Of a stretch of 64,000 nt of DNA, positions 25,919-34,051 are shown piece by piece. Both the position numbers and the translations under genes were made by a program. This stretch comes from an uncultured Bacilli bacterium. Its GTDB lineage: Bacteria; Bacillota_I; Bacilli_A; RF39; UBA660. The stretch lies in contig CAKOKQ010000007.1 in assembly GCA_934095825.1 (NCBI GenBank), positions 1 through 64,000 of the forward strand. Reading direction: 5' to 3'. Position 1 is the stretch's first letter. Each line of letters starts with the position of its first letter. Under the pieces are notes generated by a model. The model worked only from the letters and a program-made list of their open reading frames with translations. It was not told where the DNA came from and did no database searches.

Positions 25919-26160
25919 ATACTTTTTTTCCGTTCTTTTTTAGAAATTTACTCTATAAAAACTCCTGTTTACTATGTGTTATTTAATACATATATAACTG
26001 GTTTTAAAACATAAATCTGTCTTATATTATTTTTCTGGTCATTATCATCAACTTTCTTATAAATACTAATCATTTTATATATCTTAATACTTATTTTACA
26101 ACTCCAATTCCTAGTCTTTAATTTTTCTAAAATCTACACACTTATAAATATTTAAGGTCA
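25919..26160. other. Intergenic segment without a supported gene
   Basis: Between the rpsR terminator and the hairpin upstream of rplI there are about 240 AT-rich bases. A 33-codon ORF on the minus strand (25972-26073) lacks a ribosome-binding site. The spacer may be the remains of a lost gene. Confidence 0.4.
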
Positions 26161-26188
26161 AAAGAAAAAGACTAAAAATTAGTCTTTA
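26161..26188 (-). terminator. rpsF operon terminator
   Basis: AAAGACTAA, loop TTT, TTAGTCTTT on the minus strand (arms 26180-26188 and 26168-26176), then TTCTTTT. The rpsR stop codon is part of the stem. Confidence 0.75.
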
Positions 26189-26397
26189 ACATATGGAATT
26201 AATGCCATAAATCTAGCATATTTAATTTGTTGTGCAATATGTCTTTGATGTTTAGCACAAGCACCGCTTTGTCTTCTGTTTACAATCTTACCTTTTTCAG
26301 TAATGTACTTTAGAATTATAGGTACATCTTTATAATCGATAGATTTTCCAGCACACATTTGACAAATTTTCTTTTTCTTACGATAAAATTCTGCCAT
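26179..26397 (-). CDS. rpsR: 30S ribosomal protein S18 (bS18), zinc-ribbon type
   Basis: The open frame extends upstream into ssb, but MAEFYRKKKKICQMC starting at 26397 is the conserved S18 N-terminus and has an AAGGGAG site. The protein is thus 72 residues. The C-x-x-C pair (CQMC) plus CAKH make a likely zinc site, as in C+ forms of S18. S18 pairs with S6 on the 30S platform. It is the last gene of rpsF-ssb-rpsR, with a terminator overlapping its stop. Confidence 0.95.
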   Translation of the reverse strand: MAEFYRKKKKICQMCAGKSIDYKDVPIILKYITEKGKIVNRRQSGACAKHQRHIAQQIKYARFMALIPYVKD

Positions 26398-26413
26398 TTT
26401 ATATTCTCCCTTC

Positions 26414-26908
26414 TTAGAAAGGTAGGTCATCATCAGTTAATGATACTTCATTACCCATTGCAGCATAAGGATCCATATCCAAATCAGCAGTAACAATATC
26501 ATTATTGACCATACCATTATTATTTGGAACCGCATTATTTGCAGTATAAGATGAAGTATTTAAACTACTTTCTGGAATTTGACTACCACCAGCTCTTGAG
26601 CTTAGGAATGTTACATTATCAGCTATTACTTCAGTAACATATCTCTTAGTGCCATCTTGGGCATCATAACTTCTTGTTTGTATACGACCTTCGACAGCTA
26701 CTTGTGAACCTTTAGTACAATACTTAGCAATATTTTCAGCTTGTTTTCTCCAAGCTACACAGTTGATAAAATCAGCTTCTCTTTCCCCATTTTGATTAGT
26801 AAAATTTCTATTAACAGCAATCGTAAATGAGGTAGTTGCATTACCAGTTGCGATAGTGCGTAACTCAGGATCTCTTGTCAATCTTCCAATTAAAATTACT
26901 TTATTCAT
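26414..26908 (-). CDS. ssb: Single-stranded DNA-binding protein
   Basis: SSB coats single-stranded DNA in replication and repair. The N-terminal OB fold (1-110) starts MNKVILIGRLTRDPELR and includes FINCVAWRKQAENIAKY. A linker rich in Asn, Ser and Ala follows. The acidic C-terminal tip is LTDDDLPF, which docks partner proteins. At 164 residues it has normal length. It sits between rpsF (3 bases) and rpsR (16 bases). Confidence 0.96.
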   Translation of the reverse strand: MNKVILIGRLTRDPELRTIATGNATTSFTIAVNRNFTNQNGEREADFINCVAWRKQAENIAKYCTKGSQVAVEGRIQTRSYDAQDGTKRYVTEVIADNVTFLSSRAGGSQIPESSLNTSSYTANNAVPNNNGMVNNDIVTADLDMDPYAAMGNEVSLTDDDLPF

Positions 26909-26911
26909 TTT

Positions 26912-27202
26912 TTACTCCTCATCTAATTTGATAATTAAGTGTCTAATAATATTTTCATCAATAGACATTTTACGATTAACTTCTTTGATAGCTTCTTTAT
27001 TTGCAGTCATAGTCATTACAAAATAATAACCACTAATTTCCTTTTTTATAGGATAAGCTAACTTCTTTTGTCCCATTTCTTTAAAGCTTTCTACTTTAGC
27101 TTTAAGACTTTCAGCTAATTTTTTTACATTTTCAGCAGCAGCCTTAACATTACTTTCTTCCATAGTTGCTTTAACAATGAACATCATTTCGTATTTATTC
27201 AT
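26912..27202 (-). CDS. rpsF: 30S ribosomal protein S6 (bS6)
   Basis: S6 (96 residues) starts NKYEMMFIVKATMEE and has the KKLAYPIKKEISGYYFVM strand block. It lacks the long glutamate tail of E. coli S6, as usual in Bacillota. First gene of rpsF-ssb-rpsR, with GAGGAGG as ribosome-binding site and a leader hairpin resembling the S6:S18-binding motif. Confidence 0.97.
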   Translation of the reverse strand: MNKYEMMFIVKATMEESNVKAAAENVKKLAESLKAKVESFKEMGQKKLAYPIKKEISGYYFVMTMTANKEAIKEVNRKMSIDENIIRHLIIKLDEE

Positions 27203-27222
27203 TTTCTACACCTCCTCTTGGT

Positions 27223-27252
27223 CTTCCGGCTTACACTTATTTGTGAAGCAAG
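27223..27252 (-). promoter_or_regulatory. rpsF leader: S6:S18-binding RNA motif
   Basis: The minus-strand RNA has an outer CUU/AAG helix, an inner GCUUCAC/GUGUAAGC helix with a hexaloop and a three-base CGG/CCG-type bulge on the 3' side. This is the arrangement described for the autoregulatory site bound by S6 and S18 upstream of rpsF. The hairpin ends just before the ribosome-binding site. Confidence 0.65.
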
Positions 27253-27274
27253 GAGTAATCACTACTCGTTTTGT

Positions 27275-27303
27275 ATTATAGCAAACCAACTTCTTTAATT
27301 CAA
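27275..27303 (-). promoter_or_regulatory. rpsF operon promoter
   Basis: TTGAAT (27298-27303), 17 bases, TATAAT (27275-27280) with an upstream TGC (extended -10). The start site would be about 65 bases before rpsF. Confidence 0.75.
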
Positions 27304-27463
27304 GAACTTTTAAACATTTTTTGCTATTGATTTTGACCTTTATTTTTAATAAATCAACCCCTTTTTATCATGATACTTATTTTTATATCAAAATTTATTA
27401 AATTTTCTTTTCATTTAATTTATTTTACTTTCCAACCAATTTTTTATAAAATTTTAAGACATA

Positions 27464-27487
27464 GAAAAAGACTTCCTAAGAAGTCTT
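27464..27487 (-). terminator. Terminator of the YfcC-type transporter
   Basis: AAGACTTC, loop TTAG, GAAGTCTT on the minus strand, then TTTC. The first arm touches the stop codon. Confidence 0.7.
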
Positions 27488-29027
27488 AAACATAAGCCAT
27501 TACTGCAAATATAATTAACAGTAGGACTAAAAGTATAACGGCAAATTTCCAAATGTTTTTTAGCCATTCTTTGTAAGAAACATCATACATTGATAGACCA
27601 GTTACAAGTAAAACACTAGTTGGTGCTACCAAAGAAACTAAACCATTAATTGAAGTCATAATTACAAGCATTGTTCCAGTATAATCAGCAAATCTAGCAG
27701 TATATGTAGCTCCTAAAGTGAAACCACTAAATCCGAAATCTACATGGAAGAATGATGCTAACGCATTTGCAACTGTTGCACTAATTGGATTAAATGTTGT
27801 CCCAACAATCTTATCAACTATTGTATTAGTAAATCCACCCCAATAGCAAATAACAAACATTGTATAAGCAAGTACGATAAATAAAGCAGGTTTTAATGTT
27901 TTCTTCATACCTTCAACAGCAGCTTCTAACAATTGGTCCATTTTAACCTTGCTAAATAATTTAACAAAAATTAATATTATCATAGCAATATAACAAATTG
28001 TATAAATATCCCATTCTCCAAAGGCACTAACTTTACCAAGAATATAGCCAAAGATTGGATGTGAATTACCACCAATAGTAACAGTAACTTTTGTTGTTAA
28101 CCATGTATGGAATGTACTAAACACATCAATGCCAAAAGCACTACTCCATGGCATATATCCTAAAACGCAAAATGCAAATAATAAAATAAATGCCGCAAGA
28201 TATGGCCAAGCTTTACCATTTCTTCCATCACCTGTTAAAGGCACTAAATCAATTGGTTCGGCTACAGCTTCTTTATTCTTATTTTTCATTTTAATTAAAA
28301 CGATATTTAATAAGATTAATGCTAAAGCTAAAATTCCAAAACGAACTAGTAAGTTAGTAGTAATACTAACATTCATTGTTTTTGCTAGATAATCAAGACC
28401 TAAAGTTGAAGTTGTTTGTCCAACAAATCCCACTATCATCGCACCGAATGTCATTAAAACACTTTTTAGTTTTCCAAATCCTAGACGACTAGCAATACTT
28501 ATTATTAATGGCATAAATAATAAAATTGGGAAACTTTGAGTTGCCATTGAAACAAACAAAGCAATAATAACAGTGTGAACTAAAGCAAACCATTTTTTCT
28601 TACCAATCCAAAACTCTGCGGCATTATCTACTAACTTTTTATAACCGTTAGTTCTAGATAAAACACCATAGAATAGACCAACAACAAGAGCAAATACTAC
28701 TTGTAACAAATAATAGTTACTGGCATAAAACATTGCTAAAAATGTCTCATTAATCCCAGTTCTTGCAGGATCAGTTGTTTTAATGGTTGCTGAACTAAAT
28801 GTACCTGCTGGAATTATCCATGATAGAATAATTGCAACAAAAATAGATATAGCTAGAGCCTTAAATAAGAAATGACTAGTCTTTTTAGGTTGTTTTTTAT
28901 CACTAATTACTTCCTTTTTTGGAACTTCTTTTTCTGGTTTAGTTTCTTCTACAACAGCTTCTACTTCTTTTTTAACAGATTTAGTAGTCTTTGTAGAACT
29001 TTTCTTTTTTCCATTTTTCTTTTCCAT
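27486..29027 (-). CDS. YfcC/DcuC-family membrane transporter
   Basis: The 513-residue protein has a Lys/Glu/Pro-rich cytosolic N-terminus (about 1-50), then about 12 hydrophobic segments. Its sequence resembles the YfcC branch of the C4-dicarboxylate (DcuC) family in the ion-transporter superfamily, with blocks SWIIPAGTF, FVSMATQSFPILLFMPL and SLVAPTSVLLVTGL. Members export or import small carboxylates, amino acids or peptides; the substrate cannot be told here. It is monocistronic, with GGAGG upstream and a terminator at its end. The charged N-terminal extension is longer than usual. Confidence 0.8.
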   Translation of the reverse strand: MEKKNGKKKSSTKTTKSVKKEVEAVVEETKPEKEVPKKEVISDKKQPKKTSHFLFKALAISIFVAIILSWIIPAGTFSSATIKTTDPARTGINETFLAMFYASNYYLLQVVFALVVGLFYGVLSRTNGYKKLVDNAAEFWIGKKKWFALVHTVIIALFVSMATQSFPILLFMPLIISIASRLGFGKLKSVLMTFGAMIVGFVGQTTSTLGLDYLAKTMNVSITTNLLVRFGILALALILLNIVLIKMKNKNKEAVAEPIDLVPLTGDGRNGKAWPYLAAFILLFAFCVLGYMPWSSAFGIDVFSTFHTWLTTKVTVTIGGNSHPIFGYILGKVSAFGEWDIYTICYIAMIILIFVKLFSKVKMDQLLEAAVEGMKKTLKPALFIVLAYTMFVICYWGGFTNTIVDKIVGTTFNPISATVANALASFFHVDFGFSGFTLGATYTARFADYTGTMLVIMTSINGLVSLVAPTSVLLVTGLSMYDVSYKEWLKNIWKFAVILLVLLLIIFAVMAYV

Positions 29028-29151
29028 TTTTCTTTACCTCCAATAAAATTATAACACAAAATCAAGGCTTGCCAAGTCTTTTTAAGTGAAATATAACTTC
29101 ACAATAAGCCTAAAGTCCTATAATTTTTCTTAGGGTAAACAAAAATAACTT

Positions 29152-30201
29152 TTATCTACTAACTTTTTCTTTAACATCAGCACTTTTTAAGCAAAAAGAT
29201 TCCAAATAAGGTATTAACACATTTTTATATAATTCTTCAAAAGAACTATAATTTGGCATATTCTCTTTTATAAGATCCGCTATTTCCTCAGTTCTAACAA
29301 AGCCAACTTTCTTAAACCATTCAAAATCTGGTCGCATTTCTTCTCTTGATATCCATTTTTCACTCATCAAGGCCGAAACAGCCCTTACAAAATATTCATA
29401 TAACAGTGTTTTAGTCATTCCTGAATAAGTCTTAGGTAAACCATTTGTCAGTGCTTCCTTGATTAAATAATCATAATTAGAAACAGTATCATAATACTTA
29501 TCCACAATTGGATTAACAAAATGATGAGCAAATTCATGATTTATCGAAATAAAATTATATCTTTTATTTACAGAGAACTTACCATTTTCGTACTTAATCG
29601 CTCTAGTACAATATAGAAAATTACCAATGGTTGAAGAAAACCCACCATTCATAAAAATAGAACCACTAATATTTAAATCAATATCTTCCTTACTTCCAAA
29701 GAAATTTAAAACATAAGCCTTATTATATCCATCTGGTAATTTACCCAAAGCCTCTTGTTGCAACTTTAATTCTTCTTTATTATCTTCTAAAATTTTATTC
29801 ATATCAAAAGATAAATAAACTTCTTTTACTAGTTCTAAATATTCTCTTAAATCCTCTTTTTTAAAAGGTTTATTAATTTTAACAATATCTTCATATCTAA
29901 TAGAAAAATCCTCATTAAATAAATAAGCTATATGATTGTAATAAGCCTCATCATCTATATCTAACATATATTTTTCTAATTGAGGAAATTTATCAAAATC
30001 AATCTTACTTACAATATCGTTAAAATACTTAGTATTTGGAAATTCTACCCAATCAAATTCATCTTTATTTTTATAATTATTTTTTATTACATAACTACAC
30101 ACGATAGCATGAATAAAATCTACTCTCTTATCTAATCCAAATTTTATATCACACATAATATCATCTCTTTTCATCACTTTATAATTTTTACTATTTATCA
30201 A
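29152..30201 (-). CDS. DUF4932-like putative zinc metallopeptidase
   Basis: The 349-residue protein has no signal peptide. The HExxH motif HEFAHHF (near residue 228) is followed downstream by the helix LLYEYFVRAVSALM, whose Glu could be the third ligand. This fits the DUF4932 pattern of putative zinc peptidases. The substrate is unknown. The start is uncertain: codon 1 is a TTG, while an ATG at codon 16 (30156) is well spaced from AAAAGAG. It follows the NrtR-like gene by 24 bases and is likely cotranscribed with it. Confidence 0.7.
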   Translation of the reverse strand: MINSKNYKVMKRDDIMCDIKFGLDKRVDFIHAIVCSYVIKNNYKNKDEFDWVEFPNTKYFNDIVSKIDFDKFPQLEKYMLDIDDEAYYNHIAYLFNEDFSIRYEDIVKINKPFKKEDLREYLELVKEVYLSFDMNKILEDNKEELKLQQEALGKLPDGYNKAYVLNFFGSKEDIDLNISGSIFMNGGFSSTIGNFLYCTRAIKYENGKFSVNKRYNFISINHEFAHHFVNPIVDKYYDTVSNYDYLIKEALTNGLPKTYSGMTKTLLYEYFVRAVSALMSEKWISREEMRPDFEWFKKVGFVRTEEIADLIKENMPNYSSFEELYKNVLIPYLESFCLKSADVKEKVSR

Positions 30202-30225
30202 TATACTTATTAAACATACTATCCA

Positions 30226-31053
30226 TTATTTTTCTTCACTACTTCTATATTTGAATAGTACTGATGGTCGATGCCCTTCACCTTTTTTTACTTTATCCGT
30301 TTTTACAACTTTATTAGCGATAATCCTTCTAAACGCAGGATCTAACAATTCTTTATTTAAAATAACTTCATAAACTTGTTGCAAATCTCCCAAAGTAAAA
30401 TATTCAGGCATCAAATTAAATGCAATATCCGTATAACTAATTTTATTTTTAAGCCTTTCAATACCAGTATAAATGATTAAGGAATGATCAAAAGCAATAT
30501 CGTTACTCTCTTCTATTACATAAGAATAATTGTCAGAAGTTTTTTCTTTTAATATCTTTTTTAACTTGAACTTTAATTGCACATTATTGTTATCTAGCAA
30601 AACTAAAATGTTATCTTCATCCTCAAAATATTTAACATTAAACCACGAAGCATTGAATGCTAAATTATTATTAAGCAAATTTTTATCTACCAAAGCCATA
30701 TATGATGTTGATAACACACGCATTCTTGGGTCTCTTTTTACACTTCCAAAAGTATATAACTGTTCCAAATAAATATTTTCTAAATTTGTTTCTTTTTTTA
30801 AAATTCTCTTAGGACTATCTTCTAAATCCTCATCAATTCCAACAAACCCTCCAGGTAAGCACCATTTATTTTTAAATGGATAACTATCTCTCTTAACCAA
30901 TAAAACGCTCATATGTTTCTTAGTTGTCTTACGATAATTTGCATTTTCTTCACTGCTAATACTAAACACAAGAATATCCGTTGTTACCGATAATAAATCA
31001 AAATCATTTTTATTATAATTTTTTAAAAATTCTTCCTCACTTTTATACATCAT
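30226..31053 (-). CDS. NrtR-like regulator: degenerate Nudix domain plus winged helix
   Basis: Residues 20-150 form a Nudix domain (LLVKRDSYPFKNKWCLPGGF). A C-terminal winged helix covers about 205-270 (YFTLGDLQQVYEVIL, FRRIIANK, ending in the SVLFKYR block). This is the architecture of NrtR, a repressor of NAD-cofactor genes that senses ADP-ribose. The Nudix box is broken: R-E-x-x-E-E reads RILKKE, so the two catalytic Glu are Ile84 and Lys87. That suggests ligand sensing rather than hydrolysis. No NAD gene is adjacent; the downstream neighbour is the DUF4932-like gene. AAAGGA precedes the ATG. Confidence 0.8.
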   Translation of the reverse strand: MMYKSEEEFLKNYNKNDFDLLSVTTDILVFSISSEENANYRKTTKKHMSVLLVKRDSYPFKNKWCLPGGFVGIDEDLEDSPKRILKKETNLENIYLEQLYTFGSVKRDPRMRVLSTSYMALVDKNLLNNNLAFNASWFNVKYFEDEDNILVLLDNNNVQLKFKLKKILKEKTSDNYSYVIEESNDIAFDHSLIIYTGIERLKNKISYTDIAFNLMPEYFTLGDLQQVYEVILNKELLDPAFRRIIANKVVKTDKVKKGEGHRPSVLFKYRSSEEK

Positions 31054-31189
31054 GTTCTAAAATCCTTTCTTCTTAACCAATTTATTATATCAAACATTAT
31101 ATTTTTCTTCACAAATTTTCCTTAAATCTGTCATCAACTTATAATAACTCCTTTATTATTTTGATTTTCTTTAATTATTTATCATATAA

Positions 31190-31259
31190 AAACTAAAAAA
31201 ATAACTATGCTTTATAAAAAAGAGGTATTTTTAACCCCAAAAGTTGTAATTCGCATAGT
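31190..31259 (-). terminator. Terminator-like hairpin after the 31.3-kb gene
   Basis: ACTATGC (31253-31259, minus reading) pairs with GCATAGT (31204-31210) across about 42 bases that hold a smaller hairpin, then TATTTTTTTAG. A large-loop terminator is the simplest reading. Confidence 0.5.
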
Positions 31260-31317
31260 GACATAATTAGCAATACAATTAAAATATATTATTTTTCCCA
31301 ATTTTATTTAATCTTTT

Positions 31318-31932
31318 TTATTTTCTTACCCATTTCCATTTATATAAACTTCTATCTAGCCGAATGCCATCTCTTGCCATAGCATCCTTCAATTTTTCAG
31401 CATCTCTATACAGAAACGAGTCTCTTTCATCAACTAATGATAGTGAAACTATTATTTCAGCATTACGATTTCTATTCTTAAAATATCTCCTTAATAAAAT
31501 TGTTAAATTTGCAATATCAGTCTCCAACAAAGTTCCAGCAAGTGTTATACTGGTCAAATTTGGCATCTTGTCTAAAAGTGCTAATAATTTCTTGGCATCC
31601 GCAAAATCTTTAAACACATCTATTTCTTTAACATTTAATTCTTGATATTTAATTTTATCTTTTTCTAAAAGCCCTTTTTTATAGCAGAGATAACTACTTC
31701 TAATATATTTATTATATAGCATTTCCTTTGTTTCAAAGTCTAAATTGTTACCAGTAATTGATTTTATTCTTTTACAAGAATCTAGTGTAGATGTATTTAT
31801 AAAAAATATACTTTTATTATCATACACGCTATAATAAAGCAATGCCCGTAAATCACTCATTGTCTCTATCTGGCAAGCCTCATCGTTAAGTATAAATACC
31901 AAATTTTTTTCATTTTCTAATTTTGTTTCCAT
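31318..31932 (-). CDS. Hypothetical cytosolic protein
   Basis: I do not recognise this 204-residue protein. It has no signal peptide or membrane segment. Short hydrophobic strands alternate with charged helices (LVFILNDEACQIET, NLTSITLAGTLLETDIANL), which suggests an alpha/beta fold. The C-terminus is basic (SLYKWKWVRK). The GGGGGAT site before the ATG is strong. It is monocistronic and lies in an accessory-looking region next to an XRE regulator. Confidence 0.7.
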   Translation of the reverse strand: METKLENEKNLVFILNDEACQIETMSDLRALLYYSVYDNKSIFFINTSTLDSCKRIKSITGNNLDFETKEMLYNKYIRSSYLCYKKGLLEKDKIKYQELNVKEIDVFKDFADAKKLLALLDKMPNLTSITLAGTLLETDIANLTILLRRYFKNRNRNAEIIVSLSLVDERDSFLYRDAEKLKDAMARDGIRLDRSLYKWKWVRK

Positions 31933-32087
31933 ATAAAATCCCCCACAATTAAGTTATTATCATTTTGCTAATAACAGTGCATATTTTTTAGAAAGAGTCT
32001 TCTCTCTTTCGTTATTAACATTATATTAATATCACAGCATTTTGTCAACTGTTTTTTACAAAATGTTAAAAAGATTTTTAATTACTA

Positions 32088-32312
32088 TCATCTTATTTTT
32101 GGATAAGCCCTTCGTTCATTCGTAAGTCCAATTAAATAATCAACACTGGTATTATAAAATTTAGCTAGTTGTACTAATCTTTCTACAGAAATCAACTGTA
32201 TACCTAATTCATACTTAGAATATTGTTGTTGTGTAGTCCCTAAAATTTTAGCAATATCACTTTGTTTATAATCTCTATCTTCTCTAATTTCTTTTAGCCT
32301 TGAAATATCCAT
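32088..32312 (-). CDS. Small XRE-family helix-turn-helix regulator
   Basis: The 74-residue protein is almost entirely an HTH_3 domain (IREDRDYKQSDIAKILGTTQQQYSKYELG, written in two parts as residues 8-24 and 25-36). It ends with the VDYLIGLTNE motif common in SinR- and phage-repressor-like proteins. It lies between an unknown gene and a divergent secreted protein. A palindrome at 32369-32384 in the divergent region may be its operator. Confidence 0.88.
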   Translation of the reverse strand: MDISRLKEIREDRDYKQSDIAKILGTTQQQYSKYELGIQLISVERLVQLAKFYNTSVDYLIGLTNERRAYPKIR

Positions 32313-32368
32313 ATTTATTCCTGCTTTGCAAGAATAATCTCACACATCTTTTTATATGTAGCCTGTAT

Positions 32369-32384
32369 ACATCTTTATAGATGT
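32369..32384. promoter_or_regulatory. Palindrome in the XRE divergent region
   Basis: ACATCT-TTAT-AGATGT, a perfect 6-bp inverted repeat between the divergent XRE and secreted-protein genes. Several half-site-like ACATCT and TACAT copies lie within 40 bases. Possible operator; inferred from position. Confidence 0.35.
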
Positions 32385-32440
32385 AAATTAATTTTTAAAT
32401 TAAGTAATTGATTTAATATTTACTTAGAAAGTAGGAAAAT

Positions 32441-33367
32441 ATGAAAAAAATAATATCTTTAGTATCTTTAATACTTTGTACGCTTACAATACCTATAATT
32501 TATTTTATTAAACAAAATAATAATAAATATATTGCCGTTTATCTTGATAATATAGAAAGTACTTCTATTCCTGATAGAAATTCTAATTATATTATAGATA
32601 AAGTTATTTGTGATAATGATGCCACAGGAACTTGGGACAATGTAAATTGGAGTCTATTAGTAACTAATCTTTCCAAAAGAAGTAATTGTAAAACTTATTT
32701 TCGAAGTAAAAAAGATATTACAATCACTTATGACAATAACTATATAAAAAATAATATATTTGAAGAAAAATTTAATTCTGAATCATTAAGTATTTCATCA
32801 AATTGTACAAATAATACATATCTAACCCATAATATAAGTTACATTAATGGTTACAAAAAATATACCTTTCAAGCCGATACAGCAGATTGTGTTAGAGACG
32901 GTATATTCCTTAATAATAAAAATGCCCTTGAGGAAAATACCATTTATCATTATAGCTTCGAAGCAAAAGCAAGTGAAAACTTTTCTATTTATGTTGGTCC
33001 AGAACAAAATGGTCAAAAAACTTACTCTGTAAATCTTAATTGGCAAAAATATAGTACAACTTTTACTAGTAAAAACATAAGTTGGAGAGTAGCGTTTACC
33101 TTTTACTTTTGGATGCCTAGTTCTGGAACAAGAACATTAGAAGTTAAAAACATAGCTCTTCAAGAAGGAGAATATGATAATTTTTCTACTACTATTTTAA
33201 AAGAATATGATAATCTAAATAACACATTGCCAACTCCAACTAGAGAAAACTATACTTTTTTAGGTTGGTATACTGATCCCATTGAAGGAGAAAAAATATC
33301 TTCTAAAACTATAGTAACAGAAGATACAACTTATTATGCCCATTGGCAATACAATGAATCCGAATAA
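32441..33367 (+). CDS. Secreted protein with carbohydrate-binding-like and InlB B-repeat modules
   Basis: The 308-residue protein has an N-terminal signal or anchor segment (about 4-24). A middle beta domain (about 105-240, with FEAKASENFSIYVG and the VKNIALQEGEYDNF end) looks like family 4/9 carbohydrate-binding modules. The C-terminal InlB B-repeat of about 45 residues has RENYTFLGWYTDP and TTYYAHW. No LPxTG motif or sortase signal is present, so it is membrane-anchored or released. It may bind host or plant glycans. It is plus-strand, divergent from the XRE gene, with an AGGAAAAT ribosome-binding site. A small RNA gene faces its 3' end. Confidence 0.75.
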   Translation: MKKIISLVSLILCTLTIPIIYFIKQNNNKYIAVYLDNIESTSIPDRNSNYIIDKVICDNDATGTWDNVNWSLLVTNLSKRSNCKTYFRSKKDITITYDNNYIKNNIFEEKFNSESLSISSNCTNNTYLTHNISYINGYKKYTFQADTADCVRDGIFLNNKNALEENTIYHYSFEAKASENFSIYVGPEQNGQKTYSVNLNWQKYSTTFTSKNISWRVAFTFYFWMPSSGTRTLEVKNIALQEGEYDNFSTTILKEYDNLNNTLPTPTRENYTFLGWYTDPIEGEKISSKTIVTEDTTYYAHWQYNESE

Positions 33368-33376
33368 ATCAAATAA

Positions 33377-33497
33377 GAAAAGCACCTACTCAACATTGAA
33401 TAGATGCTTCTCACAAATTAACATAATGGACTAAAGAAACATCTAACAGCTCAAATCAAATGTATCTCTTTTTTTATTTAAGAACCTTCGTTCTTTC
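33377..33497 (-). ncRNA. Candidate sRNA, copy 1 (three-hairpin family)
   Basis: A promoter TTGCAA (33526-33531), 16 bases, TATACT (33504-33509) would start transcription near 33497. The RNA has a 5' hairpin AAGAAC-GAAG-GUUCUU, a middle hairpin (GAGAUACAU with AUGUUUCUU) and a 3' hairpin with 12-bp arms (33377-33388 and 33401-33412). Two differences from copy 2 turn pairs into G-U on the minus strand but A-C mismatches on the plus strand, which supports minus-strand transcription. The T-run after the last hairpin is weak (TTATTTGATTT). Confidence 0.6.
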
Positions 33498-33531
33498 AAT
33501 AGTAGTATAACATAATCAAAATTTTTTGCAA

Positions 33532-33624
33532 TTGTTTTTTAATTTTTATCATAATAATATATATTTTAATAAATTAATGGTTTTTAGTAGATTTATACTG
33601 GTCATTATGATACCATATTAGATA
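33532..33624. other. Spacer between sRNA copy 1 and the short-ORF transcript
   Basis: AT-rich sequence with the imperfect palindrome TGGTCATTATGATACCA (near 33598-33614). A plus-strand promoter for the short ORF should lie here, but only weak -35/-10 candidates are seen. The palindrome might be an operator for an XRE protein. Confidence 0.35.
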
Positions 33625-33895
33625 GATACATTTGATTGTTAGGTGCTTTCTTTCTCAGTCCATTTTTATCTTTTAAAAATGGAAGGAGGCGGTCCTATGA
33701 AAGGAATTCTAAATGGAGTATTTAATTATGCTCATAGTAATTTTAGCCCTTGTGGACGAAATTATAAATTCCATCAAAAGGAAGTAAATTTTTTTATAAA
33801 AAATTTGAGAAGCACCTACTCAACATTGAATAGGTGCTTCTCATATATTACCATAATGGACTGAGAAACATCTAACAGCTCAAATCAAATGTATC
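33625..33895 (+). repeat. About 271-bp unit with imperfect terminal inverted repeats
   Basis: Bases 33625-33663 match the reverse complement of 33856-33895, with two perfect 13-base blocks (GATACATTTGATT and TTTCTCAGTCCAT) and small indels between. The same segment recurs in direct orientation at 33426-33466. It may be a MITE-like unit or an mRNA whose ends pair. No target-site duplication is obvious. Confidence 0.55.
33697..33864 (+). CDS. Short ORF (55 aa) opposite sRNA copy 2
   Basis: The frame opens further upstream, but the ATG at 33697 has a near-perfect AAGGAGG 7-8 bases before it. The peptide starts MKGILNGVFNYAHSNF, is basic and not clearly hydrophobic, and its last third is encoded by DNA that also encodes the terminator hairpin of the minus-strand sRNA. 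No family is recognised. A strong plus-strand terminator at 34052-34094 would give an mRNA fully antisense to the sRNA. It could be the coding part of a type I toxin-antitoxin-like locus, or a fortuitous ORF. Confidence 0.4.
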   Translation: MKGILNGVFNYAHSNFSPCGRNYKFHQKEVNFFIKNLRSTYSTLNRCFSYITIMD

Positions 33896-33926
33896 TCTTT
33901 TTTTATTTAAGAACTTTCGTTCTTTC
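33807..33926 (-). ncRNA. Candidate sRNA, copy 2 (three-hairpin family)
   Basis: The promoter is TTGCAA (33955-33960), 16 bases, TATACT (33933-33938, preceded by TGC), with a predicted start near 33926. The RNA folds as AAGAAC-GAAA-GUUCUU (GNRA tetraloop), a middle hairpin GAGAUACAU/AUGUUUCUC, and a perfect 12-bp terminator GAGAAGCACCUA/UAGGUGCUUCUC (arms 33831-33842 and 33807-33818) followed by AAATTTTTTAT. It is about 90 percent identical to copy 1 over about 155 bases. It lies in direct orientation and is antisense to the 3' end of the short ORF. Confidence 0.65.
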
Positions 33927-34051
33927 AATAGTAGTATAGCATAATCAAAATTTTTTGCAACTATTATTTAAGAATACATTAATAATATATACTAATATTT
34001 TATATTTATACTAAATAAATAATAATTACAATTTCCTGTATTTTATAATTC

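Noticed and set aside
25972..26073. 33-codon minus-strand ORF between rpsR and rplI
   Set aside because: No ribosome-binding site and no recognisable sequence. Kept only as part of the description of the gap.
33377..33960. Retron or insertion sequence
   Set aside because: No reverse transcriptase or transposase ORF is nearby, and the structures fit sRNA genes better.
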